From NCBI RefSeq assembly GCF_030813515.1, contig NZ_JAUSUK010000001.1, positions 1,488,001 through 1,552,000 of the forward strand: DNA of 64,000 nt, given 5' to 3'. Numbering within the stretch: the first letter of the stretch is position 1; every line of letters starts with the position of its first letter. The notes beneath the pieces are model-generated. The model saw only the letters and a program-made list of their open reading frames with translations, was not told the DNA's origin and searched no databases. Source of the DNA: Rhodopseudomonas julia (lineage in GTDB: Bacteria > Pseudomonadota > Alphaproteobacteria > Rhizobiales > Afifellaceae). Positions 28,631 through 37,087 of the stretch are shown here, in pieces. Position numbers and translations under genes: made by a program.

Positions 28631-29879
28631 CGATATCCTCCTCCGCAGTAACGCGGACGCGCAGAAGATCTGCGGCTTCGGCAAGAAGAGCAGCCGTATC
28701 TGCTCCGAGCGGTGCCGTTTCCGCGCCCAACCCGCCGGGCAGTTTGGCGGCGATTTCGGCGATGATCCCCTCCGCCTGCTCGAGGATCTCCGGCTCGCGC
28801 ACGAGCGTCTGAAGCAGCGGTTCGATGTCGAGTTTTTGCTCCGGTCTGACCGTTTGCGCCGGCGTCGCTGGCTCGGTGACGCGCAGATCGAGCTTTTCCA
28901 GCCAGATATCGGGATGACAGCGATGGCAGGCAGCCTGCACCTCGTCGACAAGATTGGCGCGCTCGGCGATCAAACGGCGTCGCAGCGGCGAGGCACCGGT
29001 GAGACGGACACGCAGGGCGAGAAGCCGGTCCTGTGCCGCTTCGGCCCGTGTGGCGATGCGTTCTTCCACGGCTTCCAGAAGCTGCGGCATCGTCTCGACA
29101 CCGCCGATATCGAGTCTTGCCTCGGCAAATCGCGCTTCGTCGACCAGAAGCCGTTCCTTGTCTGTCACATGCCCGTCCTCGACGGTGACGAGAACCGCGC
29201 CTTTCTCGCCGGTCTCGCGGATGGAGCGGGCCTGAAGATTGCCGGGGAAGACGATCGGCGGATCCTCGGCCACGATCTCGAAGTCGTGGACATGGCCGAG
29301 GGCCCAATAATCATAACCGCGTGCGGCGAGCTCCTCGGCCGAACAGGGGGCATAGCTCGCATGTGGCGGGCGTCCGGTCAGCGCCGTGTGCAGGACGCCA
29401 ATGTTGAAATAGCCGGGGATGGGCGGTGGATAGGTGAGAGCGAGATTGTTGCGCTCCGCACGTTCGCGGAAACCCTGGCCGTGCAGTGCCACTTTGAAAG
29501 CATCGAGGAGAAAGCTCTCGGGCTTTGTCGTGTCGAAGGCGCGTACCGAGCCCGGAAGCGCGATGCTCTTTGTAACGACACTGTCGGCGTCATGATTGCC
29601 TTTGAGGAGAAAGACCGGGATGCTGGCCCGGTCGAGACGCGCGACCTCCCGGTTGAAGAAAAGCCCGACATTGTTGTCCGGCCATTCGCCGTCATAGATG
29701 TCGCCGGCAATGACGAGGAAAGCGACCTTACGTTCGATAGCTTGCGCCACAAGATTCTGAAATGCGCGTCGGATCGCCTCCGCGAAGCGTGCGGCGACGT
29801 CCGGATCCTTGACGCTCAAGCCCTGCAGCGGGCTACCCAGATGCAGATCGGCGGCGTGCAGGAAAGTGAAGGATGCCAA
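28620..29879 (-). CDS. YhaO/SbcD-like metallophosphoesterase nuclease
   Basis: A 419-residue calcineurin-like phosphoesterase, the likely nuclease subunit for the ATPase encoded just downstream. The metal-binding motifs are intact: HAADLHLGSP (8-17), AGDIYDGEW, KGNHDAD and later GHVHDFE. The C-terminal ~170 residues form a DNA- or ATPase-binding part and are not strongly conserved. The two genes overlap by 11 bases and form a Mre11-Rad50-like pair. Gene order nuclease then ATPase matches the usual yhaO-yhaN and sbcD-sbcC order. Confidence 0.87.
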   Translation of the reverse strand: MASFTFLHAADLHLGSPLQGLSVKDPDVAARFAEAIRRAFQNLVAQAIERKVAFLVIAGDIYDGEWPDNNVGLFFNREVARLDRASIPVFLLKGNHDADSVVTKSIALPGSVRAFDTTKPESFLLDAFKVALHGQGFRERAERNNLALTYPPPIPGYFNIGVLHTALTGRPPHASYAPCSAEELAARGYDYWALGHVHDFEIVAEDPPIVFPGNLQARSIRETGEKGAVLVTVEDGHVTDKERLLVDEARFAEARLDIGGVETMPQLLEAVEERIATRAEAAQDRLLALRVRLTGASPLRRRLIAERANLVDEVQAACHRCHPDIWLEKLDLRVTEPATPAQTVRPEQKLDIEPLLQTLVREPEILEQAEGIIAEIAAKLPGGLGAETAPLGADTAALLAEAADLLRVRVTAEEDIDAR

Positions 29880-30073
29880 GGAATCCTCGTCGCAGGCAAA
29901 GGGCGGATAGCCTCAGCTATGGGATGCGCGGACGATGATCGCAAGCCGGTGTTTGCCGGGACGGGTCGTCGCGCGACACCGTCGGTCGCGCTCCTGCCTC
30001 TTGAGGACCTTATCCCCTCTATGCAGATTGCGCCCAGACGGGGCGCAGATCGATCACAATGGAGAGGTTCCCC

Positions 30074-30631
30074 ATGGCTCAAACACAACCGGATCCAGGC
30101 GCGGTCGACAAGCCTTCGGAACCCGCGCCAAAGGGTGACGGCCGTTTCCGTATCGCCGACCTTTCGAGCTTTCACGCCAATCCGGACAAGTTTTTCGAGT
30201 TTTCCTACCGCCAGACGCTGCACGATATGGTCGAGGCGGTGATCGAGGCCGAAGCTCCGGTTCGCGAAGACATCCTGGCGCAACGTATTGCCCGCGCCCA
30301 TGGGTGGCAGCGCACCGGCCGGCGCATTCGCGATCAGATCGCCAAACATCTGCGCGAGGTCGACCGGACGGAAGAATCGTCCGGCGACTTCCTGTGGAAG
30401 AGGGGTACGGTTGCGAGCCGCGTCGCCTACAGGCCTCCGGCAGGTCCTGCGCATCGCCGGGCCGTCGGCGAGATCGCGATTGCCGAACTCAGCGACGTGG
30501 TGGAGGCCAATCTGGCGCTTCTGGAAGAGGATGATCCGCCGCTGGTGCTCGCCCGCCTCATCGACGTGGAACGGCTTTCGGCAAGCGCCCGCTCTCGGCT
30601 CGAAGAGGCGATCGAACGCACGCGGCCGTAG
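30074..30631 (+). CDS. Free-standing DUF3320 domain protein
   Basis: A 185-residue protein whose middle part (HDMVEAVIEAEAPVREDILAQ through RTGRRIRDQIAKHL, about residues 50-95) reads like DUF3320. This domain normally caps the C-terminus of large DUF4011-type superfamily I helicases; here there is no helicase in front, and the 30-residue N-terminus is polar and unconserved. The ATG at 30074 is chosen because GGAGAGG is six bases upstream. It is divergent from the nuclease-ATPase pair. Function unknown; a DNA-binding role is inferred from the winged-helix-like pattern and the neighbours. Confidence 0.65.
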   Translation: MAQTQPDPGAVDKPSEPAPKGDGRFRIADLSSFHANPDKFFEFSYRQTLHDMVEAVIEAEAPVREDILAQRIARAHGWQRTGRRIRDQIAKHLREVDRTEESSGDFLWKRGTVASRVAYRPPAGPAHRRAVGEIAIAELSDVVEANLALLEEDDPPLVLARLIDVERLSASARSRLEEAIERTRP

Positions 30632-30663
30632 CCTGCGAGCGTTGGCCGCGAACACCGGCAAAC

Positions 30664-31680
30664 CTAGGCAGAGCGGGCTTCCGTATCGGCGATCAGGAAG
30701 CGGTAGCGTTCATCAAGATAGGACGCCCACGGATCGCCAGGGCCGAGCCCGTCGATCAGGGGCCTAAAGAGCGCTTCGGTTGAGCGACTGACGAAGTCCT
30801 CCGGCTTTTGCAGAAGGCCGCGGAAGACGGCAAAGACATCCTTGCCGAAGCGCTGGAGCGTTGGCGATGTCACTTTGCGGAGCGCCAGGTTGGCGGACGG
30901 TGCTATATGCAGGACGCGGACCCGTTCCGCGCCGTCTTCGCGCGCTTTCTGCATCTGAAAGGCGAGCATTTGCTGGCGCAGGAGCTGATAGAAGGGCTCG
31001 TAGAAGAAATCGGTAAGCGACAGGCCAAGATCTGAGCGGATAGGCCCCTCCGGAGCGAACGCGAGGTTTTCGTAGCGTGAGATTCGGACCCCATGGCCGG
31101 CCGGGCCGAGCAGCGCGCCATATCTCTCGGTGTATTTCCATTCGATCAGCAGGGTTTCGCGCCGTTCCTGATGCTTGAAGGCGAGACAGGCATCGGCACT
31201 GGTGCAATTGGCCCCGCGTGTGCGCCCGCCGCTGCCGGCTCCTTTCGGGGCTGAGCGGCTTTCGTTGAGATAGTCGCCGCCGATCCACTCGAAAGCGACA
31301 TACCAGGGACGTCCTTCGGGCCCGGCTTCGACCGGGAGCATTTGAGGCTGGGGAATGTCGAGCGCCAGCGAGACGAGCCGTGACAGGACTTCGGGTCGCT
31401 CGGCGAGAGGCATGAGAAAGTTGAGACAGCACGCCTGCGATGAAAGCGCATGGTCTGCGGCGAGATGCCAGGTGATGCGGCGCTCAGAGAAATAGGCGGC
31501 GGCATCGGTGCGAATCATCGGGGCGAGGTTGAGGCGCTCGCCACCCGGCTTCAGCCAGAAATCATAACCGCGGTGCCCGATCTGCTTCGGGAAATTCTTA
31601 CGAAAGTAAGCCGACTGGCTCTGTTTTTCGGACGCCGCAAAAGAGGTGGCCCGCCCAGCCTTTGTCGTCTCGTCCGTCAC
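30664..31680 (-). CDS. Putative restriction endonuclease, PGN_0703-like
   Basis: A 338-residue protein resembling the PGN_0703 family of putative restriction endonucleases. Family-like stretches are YDFWLKPGGERLNL, HALSSQACCLNFLMPL and SADACLAF with LLIEWKYTERYG, which together give a D-xn-E-x-K nuclease core (Asp163, Glu180, Lys182). No methyltransferase partner is adjacent. The open frame runs upstream into the tRNA gene, so a start there is impossible; the GTG at 31680 is chosen because it overlaps the stop of a 15-codon leader (GTGA). Assignment rests on remembered family features and is moderate. Confidence 0.55.
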   Translation of the reverse strand: MTDETTKAGRATSFAASEKQSQSAYFRKNFPKQIGHRGYDFWLKPGGERLNLAPMIRTDAAAYFSERRITWHLAADHALSSQACCLNFLMPLAERPEVLSRLVSLALDIPQPQMLPVEAGPEGRPWYVAFEWIGGDYLNESRSAPKGAGSGGRTRGANCTSADACLAFKHQERRETLLIEWKYTERYGALLGPAGHGVRISRYENLAFAPEGPIRSDLGLSLTDFFYEPFYQLLRQQMLAFQMQKAREDGAERVRVLHIAPSANLALRKVTSPTLQRFGKDVFAVFRGLLQKPEDFVSRSTEALFRPLIDGLGPGDPWASYLDERYRFLIADTEARSA

Positions 31681-31724
31681 GCGACTGACCGAGCTGTCGA
31701 CGTTGCACTTAACTGGGTTTTCAT
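31677..31724 (-). CDS. Possible 15-codon leader peptide
   Basis: A short frame beginning ATGAAAACC with an excellent GGGAGG ribosome binding site seven bases upstream and ending in a TGA that overlaps the GTG start of the putative endonuclease. The layout is what translational coupling or a leader peptide needs. The peptide (MKTQLSATSTARSVA) resembles nothing I know. It may equally be a chance frame. Confidence 0.35.
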   Translation of the reverse strand: MKTQLSATSTARSVA

Positions 31725-31756
31725 GGCTACCTCCCGGGTTGGAGAAAGGGAGGCGA

Positions 31757-31832
31757 TGGTGCCGCATGCCGGACTCGAACCAGCGACCCCCTCATTACGA
31801 ATGAGGTGCTCTACCAACTGAGCTAATGCGGC
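31757..31832 (-). tRNA. tRNA-Thr (anticodon CGT)
   Basis: A complete cloverleaf on the minus strand. Acceptor stem GCCGCAT pairs with ATGCGGC, the D arm is AGCTCAGTTGGTAGAGC, the anticodon stem CCTCA/TGAGG encloses loop TTCGTAA with anticodon CGT (codon ACG, threonine), and the T arm contains GGTTCGAGTCC. The CCA end is encoded (31757-31759). It lies upstream of the putative endonuclease gene, a position where integrated DNA is often found. Confidence 0.95.
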
Positions 31833-31987
31833 CCGGCCGAGCCTTGGCTCGGCGACAGGATGTCGTCGATCGACACCGGGCTGTGAGGGGCGGTGGCCCT
31901 TAACGCGCCACCTCTTAGCGAAATGTGGGCGCGCGGGCAAGCGGGGAAGAGGCCCGTTTGCCATGGGCGTTTGCCATGGCGAAAGTC

Positions 31988-34303
31988 TCAGAAAAGCCTG
32001 AAGCGGCTGCGCCCTGCCTCTTCTTCGGGCTTCTTTTCTTCCGGGCCAGGATCATCCGGCAGGCGCGGCCGATTGCCCTGACCGCCATTGGCACGGGGAG
32101 AAGCATCCTCTTCGTCGGAATGTGCGTCCTTTGGCGCATCGACCGGTACGGGCGGTGCCTTAGGCGGCTCGCCCTTGCCCTCGGCCAAGGGGTCAGGCCG
32201 CTTGGGCGCTGTATTTGCCGATGCTGGACTGCCTGTCGTTGCTGCGGAAGGCGCGACACTTGCGGGCGTTGGGCCGGCCGCAGGCGAGGCGGTCGACGGC
32301 TTTTCATCCGTCCGCTTCGTGTCCGCCGCCAGGCTGGCTGTGCTCTCTGCCGCCTTGCCTTGTGGGGCGACGGGAGCTGCGAAGGATGTTGCGGACTGCG
32401 AGCCCGCGCCGCTCTCTTTCGGCTTTGCGGCATCCGTTGCTGTGGCGCTTTTTGCGCTCTCTGGCGTGGCCGATGCCGTCGGCTTGTCGGTTGCGGCAGG
32501 TGCAGGCTCCCGCGGTTTCGGCGGCTGGATAGCCCCAACTCCGGCTGCCGCGCCGGCCCCGCTAAGGATGGCGGTCGTTTTGGAAGGTTGCGGTTGCTCC
32601 GCCGCAGAGGACGCGCCTGCGTCCGGACCGGCCTTAGGCTTATCGGCAGATGCTGCCGCCTGCGTTTCGGGCTTTGTCGCAGTGGCTGCGTGCGAAGGAG
32701 TATCGGTCGGCTTCGCCGCCGCCAGCTTTTCGGCGTCGGCGGGTTTCGTGGCTGCGGAGGCGGCGGCGGGTGCGATGGTGGATTTCGTTGCTGTCGCTGT
32801 CTGTGCCGTCGCGGTTGCCGTCGCTGAACCTGCTGCCGGTCTGGTGGTGGTGTCGGGCTTGCCACCGGCCGGCTTGGTGGGGGCGGTCGAGGCTCCGCTT
32901 GCCGCAGATGCCGTGGCAACTGGGGTTGCCGTCAATGTCGGGGCCGGGCCTTCGTCGCGCAGGGGGCTGATCTCACGCGGGCGGAAGCTCGCCTCGTCGA
33001 TGTCGATGGTGCGCCGGCTCTCCGGTTCCTCGATCGGCACTTTCCATTCCACCGCGTCGATGCGACCGGTCACTGGTGAAACCGGCGCCCATTCGTCGAG
33101 GATCACGCCATCGGCCGTCCAAGCCGGATCTCGTGGCGCGTGCACGGCGCGTGACAGCCACTCGCGAGCGCGACCGCGATCGCCATGCTCGCCTTCTTCG
33201 ATTTCGGCCATCATCAGAAGCGCGTTCTGTGTGGGACGCGTGCGAATCATCGGCAGAAGCGTTTCGCGGGCGCGCTCCCAATCGCGCGAGCCGATCGCCG
33301 CGCGTGCCATCACCATGCGTGCGGCATCCTCCTGCGGACGCAGCTTCATCAAGGTTTCGAGCCGCTGGAAGCGGTCGCGGGCGGAATCACCCGGGCGCAC
33401 ATTGGCGTAGGCGTCGGCAATGTCGGGATGCGGATTGGCCTTCCAGGTGGTCTCCAGAACGCGCGTGGCACGACGAATGTCGCCGAGACGTGAGGAGAGG
33501 CGGCCTGCGAGCACCCCCGCCGGAACGAGGCCCGGCTGCAGGCCGTGTGCCTCGAGTGCTGCTTCCTTGGCCTTGTCGGGCTGGCCGTCCTCCCAGTCGA
33601 TTGCCTGGGCAGTCAGGATCACGGCCCGCAGGCGCCGCGCTTCCTTGCGATCAATGTCTCCGGTCTCGGCATACCGCGACAGCGTCTTGAGAGCCTCTTC
33701 CCAGGAGCCTTCCGCCGTCTGATAGCGCATCAGGGCGCGGGAGGCCCAGGCAGCCGAAGGCGACGTCTCGCGCGCCTGTTCGGCGAAAGCGCGGGCCGTG
33801 TCATGATCGCCCTCGCGTGCCGCCTCGATGAACAGGCCTCTCAGGCCCACGATGCGCGTGCGCTCATGGCCGAGCATGCCCTTGAAGGCTTCACGTGCCT
33901 TGGCGTGGTCACCACGCAGCTGGGCCGTCTGCGCCCGAAGCAGCAATGCCAGAGGCTCATCGTCTCGGCGCGCCAGGTCGTGAGACGCGCGCTCGGCCGT
34001 GCGCAAGTCTCCTGCGGCGACGGCGAGAAGGCCCGTCGACAGCGCTTCGCGCTGGCGGCGTTCGCGGCGGCGGCGCCAGGATTGGCGGGCTTTCAACGGG
34101 AAACGCAGGATGAGAACGATCAGCCCGACGACGATGAAGCCAGCGGCGATTGCCAAGAGCGCCGCGAGGGCGGCGCGGGCGAGCCCGATCGTATAGGCCG
34201 TGTCGGCGAAGGTGAGTGTCACTTCGCCGGGGGCTTCCTTCAGCCAGGAGAATCCCAGAACGAAGGCGAAGACGACGGCGATGAGAATGAGGAAGCGAAT
34301 CAT
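31988..34303 (-). CDS. hemY: HemY-like membrane TPR protein with long low-complexity tail
   Basis: A 771-residue protein. Two N-terminal membrane segments (residues 2-20 and about 42-66) are followed by a TPR-rich HemY_N region (to about 420; ALSTGLLAVAAGDLRTAERASHDL is typical). From roughly 450 to the end is an Ala/Thr/Lys/Pro-rich region with little predicted structure, longer than in most HemY proteins. HemY of this type is linked to tetrapyrrole biosynthesis by gene position rather than by known chemistry, and is not the protoporphyrinogen oxidase of the same name. It is the last gene of the hemC-hemD-mitofilin-hemY run, 9 bases after its upstream neighbour. Confidence 0.85.
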   Translation of the reverse strand: MIRFLILIAVVFAFVLGFSWLKEAPGEVTLTFADTAYTIGLARAALAALLAIAAGFIVVGLIVLILRFPLKARQSWRRRRERRQREALSTGLLAVAAGDLRTAERASHDLARRDDEPLALLLRAQTAQLRGDHAKAREAFKGMLGHERTRIVGLRGLFIEAAREGDHDTARAFAEQARETSPSAAWASRALMRYQTAEGSWEEALKTLSRYAETGDIDRKEARRLRAVILTAQAIDWEDGQPDKAKEAALEAHGLQPGLVPAGVLAGRLSSRLGDIRRATRVLETTWKANPHPDIADAYANVRPGDSARDRFQRLETLMKLRPQEDAARMVMARAAIGSRDWERARETLLPMIRTRPTQNALLMMAEIEEGEHGDRGRAREWLSRAVHAPRDPAWTADGVILDEWAPVSPVTGRIDAVEWKVPIEEPESRRTIDIDEASFRPREISPLRDEGPAPTLTATPVATASAASGASTAPTKPAGGKPDTTTRPAAGSATATATAQTATATKSTIAPAAASAATKPADAEKLAAAKPTDTPSHAATATKPETQAAASADKPKAGPDAGASSAAEQPQPSKTTAILSGAGAAAGVGAIQPPKPREPAPAATDKPTASATPESAKSATATDAAKPKESGAGSQSATSFAAPVAPQGKAAESTASLAADTKRTDEKPSTASPAAGPTPASVAPSAATTGSPASANTAPKRPDPLAEGKGEPPKAPPVPVDAPKDAHSDEEDASPRANGGQGNRPRLPDDPGPEEKKPEEEAGRSRFRLF

Positions 34304-34312
34304 GTCAGGTCC

Positions 34313-36253
34313 TCAGCCGGCGGCGTTGAGGCGGGAGAGAGATTTTGCCCGCAGATCTTCCGCGAGCGCGTCTGCGTCCGCCCGAGCCTTGAGTTTTTCG
34401 GCCCAATCGGCGGAGGGTTGGCGTACATCTTCAGGCAGGCTCTGCCATTCGGCATAAGCCTCGTCGAGGCGGCCGGCGGCGAGATCGGCTTCGATGCGGG
34501 AGACGATGGCATCCGGTTCGTCACCCTGACGGGGCCCGGCAGGCCGCACCTCGACGAGACCGCGCGCGCTGGCAAGGAGCCGGTCCATCACGCCGACATC
34601 CTCGGCAGGTGCATCGGCCGTGCGCAGGATCTTCGGAACATAGGTGTGAAATTCTGCTGCGAGAGCTTCGCGCGTCGGCAACCCCTCCGTTGCGTGGGCC
34701 GAGAGCGTCTCGGTCACGGCGCCTTCGTCAGCAAAGCCTGAGACGGCCTTGAGCTCCGTTTCGTAAGGCTCGCCGCTCGCCACCGCGTCTGCGAACGCCT
34801 GCGCGGCAACTGCCGGCGCGATTGCCGTCGCGTTTTCCATGCTTCCTTCAAGCTTCGTGATGCGCTGAGAGAGCTCCTCGAGCTGAGCTCGTGTCTCCTC
34901 GGCCGTGCTCTGCGCCTCCTGAAGCACACTTTGCGTCTCGGCAACGGAATCGCGGATATTCGAGAGATCGCTGCTGTTCGCCGCATCGGAGACGCTCTGC
35001 TGCAGCGTGGTGAGCATCTGCTGGTTGGTCGTGACCGCTTGTTGCAGCGGGCCGAGATCGACGGGTGCCGCGTTCTCCAGATCCCCGAGGCGTCCCGAAA
35101 GCTCGTCGAGACGGCCGGAAAGGGCCTGAAGTTCTTCTTCGCTGCCGCCGGAGTTGGCTTGGGCCGGCGTGCCCTCGCCACTGCTTGCAACCGCGCTCAT
35201 CTGTTCTTCGAGCGAGGCGACGCGGTTGCGCAGATCATCTAGCGCGCCCGGTTCCCTCGTTGCGCCGCCGTTTTGATCCGAAAGGTTCGTAACGGAACGC
35301 TGCAATTCGGCGACCTGCGCACGCAACTCGTCCGACCCATTTGCCGAGGCGCTCGAAGGCTGGTTTTGCAGAGCCTGAAGCTGCTCCTGAATTTGTGCCT
35401 GTTCGCTCTGGAGGCGGGCGATCGTCGCGTCGTTGCTGCCACTGACCGCTGTCGCACCGGTTCCGCCACTGCCATTGATGCCCGGAAGCGTCACCCCGTA
35501 TTGCGGCCCGTAGGTCTGGAGTGCCCAAGCGCCGCCGAGGGCAACACCCCCGCCGACGATGCCGGCGAGAAGCAGTCCACCAAATCCCACGCCGCGCCTC
35601 GGCGGTTTCGGCGGTGGCGGCGTCTTGGCGGAAGCAGATTTTTCGGATGCAGGCTTCGGCGCACCCTTGTCGCCGTCGTTGGCGGTGGCACTTTTTGCGC
35701 CGGCACTCGGGACGGCACCCGGCTTGCCCGCCGTCGTCGTGCCAGCTGTTGTCGCGCCAGCCGTGCCGGCCGCGCTCGTGGCGCTCTTGCTGTCCGGTCT
35801 CGCCGGTTGCTTGTCAGGCGATTTCTCCGAGGCCGCGTCCGTCTTGTTCGGAGTTGCTTTCTCCGCGGCCATGGCTTGCGTCGAGGGCCTTTCGCCGACC
35901 TTCGCGGTTGGCGCGCTGGATGCGGCCGCGGTGCTGCCCTTGGCCGTCGCGTCTGTGCTGCTTGCACTCGTACTGTCAGCACCGCGGCTCGCGGCGCCGG
36001 TCTTTACGGCGTCCTCGCGCTGTGCGTTTTTGTCTTCCGATGGCTTCACGGGTCCGGCCGGCGCGCCGGTTTTACCGGGCTCCTCCTGGCGTCCTTCGCG
36101 ATTGCTCGCCGTCTTCGGCGTTTCGTTCTTTTTGGGGTCGGCAGGGCCGCCCGCGGAGCTTTGCTTCACTTCTTCGGCCTTCAGATCAATTGTCACGGGT
36201 TTACGCTTGTCGCCCGAGGCGGACATACGCTTGTCCTCAGGTTGCCTGGCCAC
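34313..36253 (-). CDS. Mic60/mitofilin-like membrane protein
   Basis: A 646-residue COG4223-type protein. The first ~210 residues are low-complexity and cytoplasmic, followed by one membrane segment (GVGFGGLLLAGIVGGGVALGG), then a long coiled coil (ARLQSEQAQIQEQLQALQN and SLEEQMSAV repeats) and a C-terminal mitofilin-signature region (LLASARGLVEVR, EWQSLPEDVR). Alphaproteobacterial homologues shape the inner membrane and are encoded beside hem genes, as here. The GTG at 36253 has AGGAGG upstream; an ATG at 36226 with GAGGA is a close alternative. It follows hemD on the same strand. Confidence 0.82.
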   Translation of the reverse strand: MARQPEDKRMSASGDKRKPVTIDLKAEEVKQSSAGGPADPKKNETPKTASNREGRQEEPGKTGAPAGPVKPSEDKNAQREDAVKTGAASRGADSTSASSTDATAKGSTAAASSAPTAKVGERPSTQAMAAEKATPNKTDAASEKSPDKQPARPDSKSATSAAGTAGATTAGTTTAGKPGAVPSAGAKSATANDGDKGAPKPASEKSASAKTPPPPKPPRRGVGFGGLLLAGIVGGGVALGGAWALQTYGPQYGVTLPGINGSGGTGATAVSGSNDATIARLQSEQAQIQEQLQALQNQPSSASANGSDELRAQVAELQRSVTNLSDQNGGATREPGALDDLRNRVASLEEQMSAVASSGEGTPAQANSGGSEEELQALSGRLDELSGRLGDLENAAPVDLGPLQQAVTTNQQMLTTLQQSVSDAANSSDLSNIRDSVAETQSVLQEAQSTAEETRAQLEELSQRITKLEGSMENATAIAPAVAAQAFADAVASGEPYETELKAVSGFADEGAVTETLSAHATEGLPTREALAAEFHTYVPKILRTADAPAEDVGVMDRLLASARGLVEVRPAGPRQGDEPDAIVSRIEADLAAGRLDEAYAEWQSLPEDVRQPSADWAEKLKARADADALAEDLRAKSLSRLNAAG

Positions 36254-36352
36254 ATGCCCCTCCTGCAGCTGAAAGCCGATCGCGGCGATCGGTTCCTCAA
36301 TTGTTATGCCCTAATGCGGGCGTTGGTGGAACGCCTCGCCCATTCCGCCTGC

Positions 36353-37087
36353 CTATCCGGTGCAAGAAGGCCCTCGGTAGCGGGCGATCATATCAAAGAG
36401 CGAAGCCTGATCGGGGCGATCTGACACAAGGACCGGACCGCGGGCAATGGGTCTGAGCGGCGCGGCAGCCTGGTCGGACAGGCAGAAGCAGATGATGTTC
36501 TCGCGAAGCGGCGTCAGCCCCGCATCTTCCAGAGTGCGCGCGAAGGTGGCGGCACTTTGCTGTGAGTAGATGAGGATACCGGCCTCTTCACCTGAGGCCA
36601 GCATGTCGCGAGCTCGGCTCTTCAGCTCGGTCACTGGCTCCGAACGGTAGATTTCTCGCAAGACGACGTCGAAGCCCGCTGCCGCGAGCTTGTCCTCAAG
36701 CGCACCTGCGCGACTATTGGCGGCGAGATAGAGGACCGGTCCGTCTTCGGGCTTCAATGTCTCGCGAGCGAGCGTGGCAAGCGCGTTTACGTCGCCGCCG
36801 GCGCTGCGCACGTCCGGGAAGCCGAGATGATGACCTTCGGCCGCCGTGCGGTCGCCCACCGCAAGCAACGGCAGATGCTGCAGGCGGGCGAGTTCCGCGT
36901 GGGCGGCAAGAGCCCGCACTGCATTGGCACTCGTCACCAGCACCGCCTGAAAATCATCCTCCGGCAAAGGGGCCTGAAGCGGCACGACGGCGAGTGCGGG
37001 CGAGCGCACCACCTCGTGGCCGAGCGCAATCAGTGTATGTGCCGTGCGGCTGCCGTCAGGTTCCGGGCGGGTGACGACGAGGCGCAT
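36353..37087 (-). CDS. hemD: Uroporphyrinogen-III synthase
   Basis: Closes the linear hydroxymethylbilane to uroporphyrinogen III with inversion of ring D. 244 residues. HemD is poorly conserved, but the start LVVTRPEPDGSRTA, the VLVTSANAVRAL segment and YSQQSAATFARTLED are recognisable. The ATG overlaps the hemC stop by one base (TGATG), so the two are coupled. Its product feeds cobA and, through it, the cobalamin and siroheme pathways. Confidence 0.9.
   Translation of the reverse strand: MRLVVTRPEPDGSRTAHTLIALGHEVVRSPALAVVPLQAPLPEDDFQAVLVTSANAVRALAAHAELARLQHLPLLAVGDRTAAEGHHLGFPDVRSAGGDVNALATLARETLKPEDGPVLYLAANSRAGALEDKLAAAGFDVVLREIYRSEPVTELKSRARDMLASGEEAGILIYSQQSAATFARTLEDAGLTPLRENIICFCLSDQAAAPLRPIARGPVLVSDRPDQASLFDMIARYRGPSCTG

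Noticed and set aside
31681-31767. Extended start of the putative endonuclease at 31767
   Set aside because: It would begin inside the mature tRNA-Thr gene.
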